A stretch of 64,000 nucleotides of DNA from Owenia fusiformis (taxonomy: Eukaryota > Annelida > Polychaeta > Sabellida > Oweniidae). A model generated the notes under the pieces. That model had not been told where the DNA came from and did no database searches. It saw only the letters and a list, made by a program, of their open reading frames with translations. Shown here piece by piece: positions 1 through 12,300 of this stretch. The stretch is taken from assembly GCA_903813345.2 (NCBI GenBank), contig CAIIXF020000003.1:26799248-26863247 (forward strand). Direction: 5' to 3'. Numbering within the stretch: position 1 is the first letter of the stretch; every line of letters starts with the position of its first letter. The translations under genes and the position numbers were made by a program.

Positions 1-2860
1 ATGTAGATTATCATACAAGTTGGAATTCACTTCAATAGTTAATGACTTTATAATTGACTCTCTTCCAAATTGCAAATGTGCCCAATTTTATATCAATTAG
101 ATAAACTTTGGGTGCAAATGTGCCCAACTCAAACTAGGTCAGGACATCACATTTTTTGTTTTACTAGAAGTAGCATTTAGGTTGATCTGATTACTTTGAT
201 TTTTTCTTAAAAATTCTTAAAAGTGTTACTTGATTTGATTACATCACCATATTCTACAAAGAATGAACTTTACCATAGTATAACATATAGGGCACGATGA
301 AACAGAAAGTTGAGTAATTTCGCAAAAAATATAAAATTCTGTATCATGTTCCTCAGAAATGTTTAAGGGGAGGTCACATGACATTTTGGTATCATATTGT
401 TGGGAATGATAGCTGCTTCAATATAAAGATGGCAACAATGTTTCATACATCAGAATATGAGAGTAAAATACAAAAAACTTATGTAGGTCACTTGAGGTTG
501 GGCACATTTGGTACCTAAATTTGTGACCTACATAATGCGGTGGAAAAGTGCCATACCTTAGACTGCAAAAGGTACCCATTATACTTTGAGCATATAATCT
601 GAGAGCCACACTTTGTCTAAATAAAGTAGCCATGTGCCCCGCAAACAGCTATGAAAACCATGCACTATGGTCAATAGTAGGGGAACTTATAACAATTGAT
701 GGATGCTGAGGATATATCTTAATGATATTTGCCTAGACAAATTAAATTGTTTATTACACTTCAAAGAACTTCCCAGAGAACTCTAGATCTATAGAACTGT
801 TTCTATATATGTCTCTGTCTAGACGGATATAATTACCGATCTGCTATTAAAACACATTTAATTAATTCGTGCACGGACCTGGAGACGATTTGAGAAATAT
901 TACATGTAACTCGTCTTATTAAGCTAACTATGCGTTTCATATTTACTTATTTATTTATTTATTTATTTCGATCTTCACTTTTGAAACAGTATCACAAGAT
1001 AAAACAATTATTACAACTTACTAAAAACATTCATTTTGAGTATTTAATATAAACTGTTTTTAAAAACTTTTTAAAACTTTTGTCAAACATTGTCCCTTGT
1101 TCTTTACCCCAAGTTCAAAGACATCATCCCCTAAGATGTATTTAAGTTTTTCCTCGGGAGAAAGAGAGATGAACTCAGCTACCAAAGCGTCACATTTTGA
1201 AGTTATACTTAAGTATCATTCATAAATTGTAACCTTTCTTTGATTAAACTTAGGGTACAATGAATCGCATAGCCGTAGGGACCGGGGGTTCGATGTGTTC
1301 GGACGAACCCCCGGTCAGGCTTTCCTCCAAAAAAATATTTGTGGAAAAATTCATTTCAATAACAAGAAACATTAATTCAATTTATATGACCAGTAAATAA
1401 AAACATAATAGAGTTGAAGGGCACTTCTCTCAAAAGTTTGGCAACCTTAGGGCACGGTTTGGGATTGTGTAATTTTGGGAAGACCCCGGATCATCATGCC
1501 ATTATGCAAAGAAATAACAATAATTTTGCACAATTTATTTTCTCACTTAAAAGCTGCTTCATCTCCGGTGAAATAAACCATCTGTCTTAATACTAACAAA
1601 TTGATTTAGTGCAATATTTCGATTTAAATCTTTTTCAACATAAAATTCTCAATCTTTTTTAACATAAAATTTGTTATATTTCATTTAACATATCAACAAC
1701 TACTTATTGTCTTAATACTGATGAGAACACATTTTCTTTCAAATCTGTGCGCCTACGTTTTGTTTTATTTCAAACAAAAAATTCTTGCCCGGAGCTGATA
1801 AATCCCCAAGAGCAAATATCAACAAAATAATAGAAACATTTTGAAATGAGTTATTATAAAAAGCACACATGTATACAGAGTGTCCCGAAAGTATGGGGGC
1901 CTCCCCCTAGGCAGACATATACCAATGTCTTCATGGTATGTGTCATATACATATCCAGGAATCTGTACAGGAAATCGGACATAGACTTATCTCCTTATCT
2001 CCGCCACTATTACTGTGATTACTTATCATCACCAAAACTGTTCAAAGTGAAAGTTATACTAATTCTACTATTCACTATAAGGGCCAGCAGTTCGCCATAT
2101 AGCGTATTGTATTACAGGTTTTTGTGCATTGCAGAGATGGTCTGAGTATCAGAGAATGGTATTTGAACAGCTTACACTTTCCTCCTAGGGGGTTAGAGTC
2201 ACAATTGTTTAGCTAAAACATGCCTAATTAGGAAAAGACAGAAAGTTTCAGGTCAAAAGATAAACTACGAAAATAGTTATCAAAAAGCCCTAAGCTTAAG
2301 TGGGGAAATTTTCCCTCCCCCTCAACCGTTTTTAAAAGGGTTCGTCAATCGTCAAAACGGAAAGAATTCATATCGTTACATTTGGATTTTGATTGTAATC
2401 ATTTGAAGTATTTTTATACGCATTTCAGGGATACTTTTCCTTGAAAAGTTAATGCATGACGTGATGTGATCACCAAAAGACATGGGCTTTCAATGGACTG
2501 AATGCCCATGCCAAAAATAAATCCCAAAACTAACTTCATTTTGGCTGAGACTAACATAAAATGTTTTATGTTAAAAATGTAATAATAATAAATAAAAATT
2601 TTATGTTACTCTCAGATTTTGGAGGGTCGATAGATCAGTGTTTTTTATGCCAACAGGGTTTTAAAAAGCCCTTGCTAAGTTTTCCCGGAGACTAGGCAAC
2701 CGACAGGATGTCGGATGCGATCGAATTAAGTCTTGGAATCACTAATTAGATTGGATGATGAAATCTTGGAGCAATAGTAGACGGATGATGAAATCCCGGC
2801 CAAACACCTGCGATCTCAATAGCGACAAACTATATTCACCTGCACTATTATAGCATTTAT
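1..2860. other. Intergenic upstream region
   Basis: No gene is recognised here. Short ORFs on both strands lack family resemblance and coding character. There is a (TTTA)n microsatellite at about 945-966. A GC-rich hairpin lies at about 1279-1315 (ACCGGGGGTTCG against CGAACCCCCGGT) in a MITE-like context. At 1873-1890 there is a lone TACAGAGTGTCCCGAAAGTA end, resembling the TIR of the mariner-like MITE at 57.7 kb. Confidence 0.6.
2481..2510. mobile_element. 30-bp palindromic micro-insertion, copy 1
   Basis: One end reads CATGGGCTTTCAA and the other, inverted, CATGGGCATTCA, with only about 5 bp between. Flanks are similar but not identical (CCAAAAGA before, CCAAAAAT after). It is the same unit as at 53760-53794 and 60078-60109, where perfect 7-bp duplications show it to be an insertion. 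Confidence 0.6.
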
Positions 2861-2969
2861 TTTATATCTTCATGCGGTAATAATACGTTTTTTTGTCAAA
2901 CTTCGTATTGCCATTGTGTTGAACATTCAGAATTTACTTGGCACTCAGAGTTGGCAGTATCTTTGTTTA

Positions 2970-3319
2970 CCAAGCCACGTGCTATTGTTTATAGAGGGCG
3001 TTGTTTCCTGTCACGTGACATCTTCAATTCCCTCCAAATTAGGATACACAAGCGATCGTAAAGCATACTTTGTTGTGTTTATTGGATTAAATTACAGATT
3101 TCTTCAACCAGAAGTGACAAACACAAAGCAGAAGTTGAAAGTAAGTGTTGATATATGTCCAGAAACGCCTAGGATCTGTTTCAAATAAGAAAAAGAGACT
3201 TTTTACTAAGAAAAATCACACAAGAAATTTTTACAACCGAAAACGTGGTCTCTTCATTGATTCATTGACTGAGAATAAGAGTTTGGATTTGTAGATTTTT
3301 TAATTTAGAATCAATCAAA
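2970..3319 (+). promoter_or_regulatory. Presumed promoter/5' UTR of the SLC7 transporter gene
   Basis: Two E-boxes lie 35 bp apart, CCACGTGC at 2975-2982 and TCACGTGA (inside the palindrome GTCACGTGAC) at 3011-3018, about 300 bp before the start codon. No TATA box is clear. A donor-like AAAGTAAGTG at about 3138 could end a 5' UTR exon, but no matching acceptor was settled. The start context is CAAAATGAG. Confidence 0.35.
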
Positions 3320-6300
3320 ATGAGTAGTCAGCAATCAAATCACACCCATGCTGAAGCAGAACCAATGAATGCTGGAAATCACGACGGTAAATCTGATGAG
3401 GGAAGTGACAATAGTGGTATCAAACTGAAAAAAGAGCTTGGACTTCACAATGGAGTTGCAATCATTGTTGGTGTTATTATTGGAAGTGGGATCTTTGTGT
3501 CTCCAAAAGGAGTCCTCATTGAAGCTGGTTCAGTCGGGTCCTCGCTGATAGTATGGACATTATGCGGCGTTGTTTCATTGATCGGGGCCATGTGTTATGC
3601 AGAACTTGGAACAATGATTCTAAAATCTGGAGCGGATTATGCGTACATCAATGAAGCGTTTGGATCATTACCAGCGTTTCTGTATCTCTGGGTTGCGCTA
3701 CTTGTGATCATCCCGACAGGAAATGCAATCACTGCACTGACATTCGCTAACTACATTCTGCAGCCTATCTTTCCCGATTGTGACCCACCAGATACGGCTG
3801 TGAGGTTGCTGGCAGCTTTAGCGATAAGTAAGTAGATCTGTCGTCCATATATTGTAGATCCACATGAATTTTTGTCTTATTTTCAAGATTATAACTACTT
3901 ATAATGATTATAATGAAATTGGTAATTATTTTTTCATATTTTTATTTGTTATGGTATTTATACGATACATGTAGTTTAGCTAAAACTGCAGTGTTTTATT
4001 AGTTTCTCTGGCACAGGTTATTTCAAGGTAGGTTATTTGATAGTTACTATGTAGGGGTTTTATTGGGTTATAATTATGTGGAGGCTTCAGATTTATTTCG
4101 GACTTTGTGGTTATAAATAGAATTTTGCCCCAAAACACCTGATATTGATTGTGCCAACATATATCATCTTTAAAGTCTTGTTTATGTCTCGTAAAGTCAG
4201 TAACCTGCAAAAGGCTAATACGCCTACTTAAAGCAGATTTATGATTAACTAACATAATAGAACACAAGTAGAATATAATTTAAACCTTATTATTAAAAAT
4301 AGATCTATGGTTTGGTTTTAACTCATTTTAATTGGAACTAAGTTTGGCCCACATGTTAAGATACATTGGAGACTGTCAGGCTATCACATTGACATTGCCC
4401 CCTGTAAATAATGGCTGTAATATTGGTCACAATATTTCCTTGGCTACAATTAATATGGCTTGGTCACAATTTTGACTCAAGGTCACTCACAATTTTGGCT
4501 TGGTTTCAATATTGTCTTGGTCACAATTTTAGCAGAACTATCAAATGTACGTAATATTAATAATAGCCAGAGGGCAGAAAAAAATAAGACCATTTCAAGA
4601 CAAATTGTTACTATATTGCTGATAAAAACATCAGTCTTAAAATGGAACCTAAGCAGACTGACAGCTAAATATACAAATTATGTGCAAATATACAAATTAT
4701 GTGTGTCTGTATGTAAAAAGCCAAAGGTTATAGAGTGCAGCTATATTGTGCATGTTGGCATCTATTGTATATGTTTAATTAATAATATGCCATGATTCAT
4801 AAACTGATATTGATTACTATAAAGATAAATCCAGGAAAACTATTACAAGACTCATCAGATATTCAATCATTGAATTGAATATACTAGCAAAATTGGATTA
4901 AAATCTATGATATAAAAATTGGAACAAATACATGAAAGATTAAAAATGCAGTGTCAATTAAAAAATGTAATAATTACAGTATTTATTTGAAACTTGATTT
5001 GATTCTTAAGTTACAAATGAGCTAGTGCTCAATTTGGTACCCTTTCCATTTATTCAATTTGCTTCTTAAAAGAGAGCTTCATCTTCACTAGTAGTCACTA
5101 GACTGCGTACAGTGTATCCATTTTGAGTTCCTTCAAGAATTTCTAAAATTCTACATGTATATGCATACCAGTGTACCAGGGGCAAACATCTGCCTATCTG
5201 GGTATTTCCAGAGTAATTCCCATTCTCTATTCAATTTCTGGACATAGCACTAGCCACTAGTGACGTAATTCATCCATACTGGGAATTTAGGATTGCACTT
5301 ATATGGAAAATATGAATGGAGTGAAGATATATCGTAAAATAGTAAAAAAAATGGTGAGACTCATGTTTATGGAAGATTTAGAAACAATACTGAGCATTCT
5401 TGACAAATATCCTCAATTGTCAATTCGATGATTGAGAGAAGCAGAATTGCGCTTTTAGTACTAGAAGCGTGTGAGTGAAGAAATTAAACTTGTATTCAGG
5501 GAGACACAAAAAATATAACCAATGAATAAAAATGATAATAACTTTGATTCCCATTGTGATACCTATAAACTTGGCGAAGATTGTACTTTTGTGTCACCCT
5601 GTAGATAATCTCTTAGGGTATACAATAGTTCAAAATCTTGTCCATATTGAATATTCTATAGTAAATTATGTTCTGAATAGGAACAATTGCACTCCCTAAA
5701 TATATGTGGTATTTTCTTGAATGTCTCAGACTAGACATTGCTCAGAAATATGAACTGAATGGTGGCAAAATGTACAAATATCACTGGAAATGAGTACAGT
5801 ACTGAAATGACCTTGTCATGACATCAACCTCTCACAAGCTTTAGATAAAGAGAGATTTTGATAAATCAGAATGTGGTTGTGACAGACAAAACAAAAGAAA
5901 ATAAAAATAAACCTACAGTACAAACTGCGGATACCTCCTCCTGAGGCAACACCTCAAAGGCTTTTGAAGCCTTGCCATTCATAATATATATGTGAAATAT
6001 GTTGAATTAATAATTGCAATGTAGTGATCTCCCCAACACTGGATTGATTGTGCTGTATCCTGTTGGAATTCATAAAATAACATGTCACCTTGTATTGTTG
6101 AAAGTTTGCACCCTCAAAACGGGTTAAAATAGGATTTGCCACCCTGTTGACAACAACATCCCGTTGAGGTCACTTTGACATATAAAGAGAAAAAATGAAC
6201 TCCTCGGTCAGATGTTTTACATATGTAATTGAAACAAAAAGATGTAATGAGAATCTGAATTTGAAAATCCATACATGCACCTGTTATGTAGAAGCACCAC

Positions 6301-9300
6301 TTCTTGGGCTGAACTAGGGACTCTATTTCAGTAATTTAATTTTAGACCATGAAACCAAACCAAAACATTAGATCTACATTTATCTTGAGAAGTACTACCA
6401 CACTGAGAGCAAATTACGCATGGGAGATAATCAGAGGTATCATGACAAATATGTTTCATATCTATGATTACCAGTCAAGTAGAATTTACTTTTGGTTCAT
6501 TTAATCACCTGTAGAATTCTTATGATTGAATCACATGCTAAATTCTTCCCGACAAGTAGCTATTATAGTGAGCCATGAAACTTGTCTACTATTGAAAAAT
6601 GTTCTCGAATAGATATTATTTGAAAAAGTGAGATTTAAGTTTTGTTAATATATACATACTTCTTGAATGAATTATAAGATCAGAGATATGATAACAAAAT
6701 GTGATCATAAATTGTAAGTAGGGGTCAAAATTCAGAATTTCAAGTATGATATACAAAATTACTTGTTTTGTGAGTACAAGGTAAAAAGCTCATCAGAACT
6801 TTTGCATGTTCATTTGTCTTTTTATTTCCTCTCTTATACTACCAGGACAAAAAGCTGAAAAGGAGAAACCCATATCAAGGATTTTATTATCAGCAGGCAA
6901 CAGGCAATTTTAACTGTTTTCACAAAATCACCTGTTGTATTTAGGGCTTTTCAACTTTTCCAAGTAAATTTATGATTTCCATTATATTAATTTTGCCTGT
7001 TGTTTTCATTTAGCCTGTTGTGAGAAATTCTAGTGAAACCCCTACATATATGAGGTGATATTCTCAAGTTGAGGACTTCTTTGAAGTTAGTAGTCATCAG
7101 TCACCATATACTATAATTTAGTCCTCATTGAGAATATTTTTGATAATCTAAAGGTCATGGTCTTAACTACAGAGATTTAGGCCTCCTTGCCAACTAAATA
7201 CATAATTTGAAATAATGATGCTATTGTTAAACTAAGGAGCTCATGTACAAACAAAAAATTAAACCGTTTGGTAGATCAATTTCAAATTTTCAGGGATGAT
7301 TCTCAGTATGAAAATCTAGATCTGATTAGTTTTTGGGCATTCTGGGTAAATGTCAAGGCAGCCATTTTGGATTTTCCGTCCTCAAATCTTGTCTGTAAAG
7401 TCTTGTCTACGCATTTCCAGGTGAACCGTTTGGTAGATCAATTTGAAATTTTCAGGGATGATTCTCAGTATGAAAATCTAGATCTCATCAGTTTTTATGC
7501 ATTCTGGATAAATGTCAAGGCAGCCATTTTGGATTTTCCGTCTTAAAATCTTGCCCGTAAAGTCTTGTCTACGCGTTTTTAGGTGAACCGTTTGGTAGAT
7601 CAATTTCAAGTTTTCAGGGATGATTCTTAGTATGAAAATCTAGATCTGATTAGTTTTTGGGCATTCTGGGTAAATGTCAAGGCAGCCATTTTGGATTTTC
7701 GGTCCTCAAATCTTGTCTGTAAAGTCTTGTTTACATGTTTTCTGGTTAACTGTGTGACGGATCAATTTCAAATTTTCAGGGGTGCTTCTTAGTATGAAAA
7801 TCTAGAACTGACTAATTTTTGGGCATTCTGGGTAAATTTTAAGGTGGCCATATTGGATTTTCCATCCTCAAATTATGTCGTTAAAGTCTTGTCTACTCAT
7901 TTTTAGGATAACCATTTGATGGGATCACCCATAGGTGGGGACATTTTGTACACATTTGTGTTCTTGTATTATTTAGTTACACATCCAAACTTTCTGAGAA
8001 TCCCCAGCAAATGACAATTTGATTCTGAGATTAATTTCAGTGCAAATAATTCCAGACTATCAAACAAGTCAATGAAGTTGACATGAATGTCTGACAGTTA
8101 CACACTAATGTTCAATGAAATTGTCTTCTTATTGGTGTTGCTTTAAATCTAGTCGGGCTATGAATGAATATTGAGAAATAATATTTCAAAAATGTGAATA
8201 GTTCTGATTTGTATGTATTATGTAACAGGCAAGGTGACAGAAGGAGATAAGGCACAAGTATTAATAATTTCATTAACATCTTAATTGTTTGTTTATCAGA
8301 TAGACAAGTGTATCATATTCAGGTAGAGTGTATGATGGGCTGATTTTATCACATGTCTTACATGTATATCCGATTACCTAAATATTCATCCCAGCCCATA
8401 TAGAGACAATCAGAGTGGGAGGGCATAAATATTCATCCCAGCCCATATAGAGACAATCAAAGTGGAAGGGCATGAATATTCATCCCAGCCCATATAGAGA
8501 CAATCAGAGGGGGAGGGCATACATATTCATCCCAGCCCATATAGAGACAATCAGAGGGCGGGAGGGCATAAATATTCATCCCAGCCCATATAGAGACAAT
8601 CAGAGGGAGGGCATGGATATTCATCCCAGTCCATATAGAGACAATCAGAGTGGGAGGGCATAAATATTCATCCCAGCCCATGTAGAGACAATCAGAGGGG
8701 GAGGGCATAAATATTCATCCCAGCCCATATAGAGACAATCAGAGTGGGAGGGCATAAATATTCATCCCAGCCCATATAGAGACATCAGAGTGGGAGGGCA
8801 TAAATATTCATCCCAGTTTATACAGAGACAATCAAGAGTGGGAGGGCATAAATATTCATCCCAGCCCATATAGAGACAATTTTTTTTTTATACATAAATT
8901 TATTCCTTTAGTAAACAATATAAGACATGCAATTGATTGCCAAAGTTTTATAAAAAAAACATTAGCGGCAATTTTAGACAATATGAATAGGAATACATTA
9001 AAATTAAAAATCTAAAAATCTTTATAGAGACAATCAGAGGGGAGGGGCATAAATATTCATCCCAGCCCATATAGAGACAATCAGAGTGGGAGGGCATAAA
9101 TATTCATTCCAACCCACATAGAGACAATCAGAGTAAGAGGGCATAAATATTCATCCCTGCCCATATAAAGACAGTCAGAGGGGGAGGGCATAAATATTCA
9201 TTCCAACCCACATAGAGACAATCAGAGTGGGAGGGCATAAATATTCATTCCAGCCTATATAGAGATAATCAGAGTGGGAGGGCATGAATATTCATCCCAG

Positions 9301-12300
9301 CCCATATAGAGACAATCAGAGTGGGAGGGCATAAATATTCATCCCAGCCCATATAGAGACAATCAGAGTGGGAGGGCATAGATATTCATACCAGCCCATG
9401 TAGAGACAATCAGAGTGGGAGGGCATAAATATTCATCTCAGCTCATATAGAGACAATAAGAGTGAGAGGGCATAAATATTCATCCCAGCCCACATAGAGA
9501 CAATCAGAGTGGGAGGGCATAAATATTCATCCCAGTCCATATAGAGACAATCAGAGTGGGAGGGCATAAATATTCATTCCAACCCACATAGAGACAATGA
9601 GAGTGGGAGGGCCTAAATATTCATCCCAGCCCATATAAAGACAGTCAGAGGGAGGGGGGGGGCATTATTCAGGAATAACTGCATTATTTGTGTCACCACC
9701 ACAAGTAACATAGTGAATTACTTTTACAGTCTCTAACTTTTTAATGGACTGTGTTCAAGTTTGGAGTTTGATGTCTATAATAATTTGGCATCTGTAACAA
9801 TTTGCAATATCTTACAAGGTGGTGCCATTTTATATCATTTTACAAAGTGTTTTACTTTTTGTATTAAAGAGCTGTAATGGTAAAGTTATTGCATTTATAG
9901 CACAAATACAGTGCATGAACAATTGAACCTCATTTATTTTCTTCTTTCAGCTTTATTGACGTTTGTTAATTGTGCGAATGTGAAATGGGCAAACAAGGTA
10001 CAGATAGTGTTCACAGTAGCAAAGGTGGCAGCACTGGTCCTCATCATCATTATCGGAGCTGTGTATCTCGCTAAAGGTATGTAATTGGAAATGTTTTTGT
10101 TAAGTTGTAATCATGTGGAAAATGGAGTGGAATAGTATGGAACTAGCAAGAATTAATGTAAATAGGCATTTATGTTTTCAATACACTATATATAGAAATT
10201 ATAGCTGAGATTGAATGTTTCCTATACCAGCATGTGGAAAATCCGTCACAAAATTGTTCACTAAAATTGCTCTTATTTGAACAATTTTAATCCAATTAAC
10301 ACAAAAATTGTTTTAAAATGTGTAGAAATTATCTCTGTCATCTAATTTTACTAGGTTCTGCATCAAACGTTGTATCCATATTTAGTAAAATGTCAAAAGG
10401 TAGCAAAAATGAAAAAATCTCTTGATTTCAACCGATTTTAGAGCCTGGAATTCAAAAGGTTAAAGCTTGAAGGGTGGCATCAAGAGAAATTATGGCCTTC
10501 TATTAGATTCTTTCTAGTTGAAGACAAAGAGATGTGATGAGTGTCAGAATGGAAGAGTAGTTACCTCATATTAAGTATCATTTATATTAAAGAAGGTATT
10601 TATCAAAGTTCAAGTTGCAGATGATTTCCTTAAAGTTAATTTTTTTAAATTAGGCTATTTTAGGATATGTGTTACAGGTGTAACACTTTAATTAACTGAT
10701 AATTGAACTTGCATTTTTTTATTTACAGGGAATACAAAAAGTTTTGAGGATCCATGGAAGAACTCAAATACAGAACCTGGGGCCATAGCACTTTCATTTT
10801 ACTCAGGGTTATTCTCATATGCAGGATGGTGAGTAATTGTTTTGTGGGGGTTCATTATATTCTAACCAATCAATTTTCAGAATGTCATTCATTTTTTGTG
10901 TCACCCTGTAAAGTTCTCAATGTTGTGGTAGTTCCTTGTTCTTGAGTGGATCAAACTAGGTTTTATCACTAAACCATTTCAACAACAAAGTACATGTACT
11001 AGTCCTTTGAAAATGAGTGTTTTGGTGTTCAACTTCTGTTTCTAATTTAATTTTGTAGTTTCACTAGAACCTTGGAGCTCTAAATAGCCATGTTTTTCTG
11101 TCAGTTGAAATTGATATAGCTTATCTTTCAGTAGCATTTTGTTTGTAATCTATTATAAAAGCAGAATGTTTATGTTTTGTCCAGGCACTTAACTTGTGTA
11201 CAGGATCCCTCTGTCATCACACAAAATGGGTTCTGCCTTACATTTTTTCAAAGATTTCAAAATGATATATTTACAGTAAAGCCTGTGCCATTGTATACAC
11301 TCATCTAATCTTAATCCATTTTGGATTTTTTATTGAAGCCTCATATTATTAAATCTTCTACTGAATTATGATACCAATAAATATTTGACCCAATCTTATC
11401 TAAAAATTTAAGTGTCTGAATGAAAATCAAATTAATTTGCAATAGCCATATGTGGGGTAACCAAAGCTGACTTGTCCTTAAAGAGTAAGTTGTCAAAAAT
11501 AAACAGATAGTTTTCAACATAAATAAATTAATTATACTCTGGTGTAAACACTTTTTGAGGATTGAATGTGTGCAAAACATTAAATTTACATTTGTCAACC
11601 ATGTCACTATACTTAAGATAAATTGCTCTGAGGACCAGCATTGGTCCCAAAAACATGATTTGACAGCGCAAACATGAATCAAAATGAACTAATATGTCAG
11701 ATATGCATGCAATTGTTGTATTCAAGTATAGCATCTGCCACTTATATTAGTTTGAAAGAATTGATAATGAATTAAACATTGTTTAACTGTTAAAGTTGAT
11801 AGTTGTAACATGTTACTGCATTGTTAACAAGTAATTAATGGTCACCTGTAGTACATGTTATACGTTCTTAGCATTGTTCAACAGAGTCATTTTGGATAAG
11901 AAGCAAGATGCAGCCTTTCCTTGTATTCGCGAATGCCACTAACAGCTACCGGCTACGCCTATGAATTTACTTAAATTAACCCGTTAGTTTGAAGTGAGCA
12001 ACCCCTTTAACAGCTAACAGGGATCACATGACTTTTAATTATACAATTGTCACATGATCCAATACAATTAAAACGTGTCTTGCGTCTATGCACATGTTCT
12101 AGATGTACTTCCGCTATTTACAATCCAAATATGTCGATAGTCAGTGCTAGTTGGTGCTTTAATAGCCAAATTAAATCATTATTTAGGTGAGTTATTGCTT
12201 ATGAGGCGAGAGCTGGCAACTAACGGGAAAAATCCATATTATTATTCACTGTCATATTCCTCACTCACTGAGTGGTCTATGTCCTACATGTGACTAGAAG

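Noticed and set aside
1846-2145. 99-codon ORF upstream of the transporter
   Set aside because: No family resemblance. It begins in a mariner-type TIR-like end and is in AT-rich non-coding DNA.
8457-8708. Repetitive proteins on both strands (units like [10 protein letters not shown])
   Set aside because: Produced by the 46-47 bp minisatellite. The frames break wherever a unit changes length.
8380-9660. CRISPR-like array
   Set aside because: Units are contiguous with no variable spacers, and the genome is animal.
10754-10945. 63-codon ORF overlapping transporter exon 3
   Set aside because: It is in a different frame from the exon, and the transporter frame joins cleanly to its neighbours.
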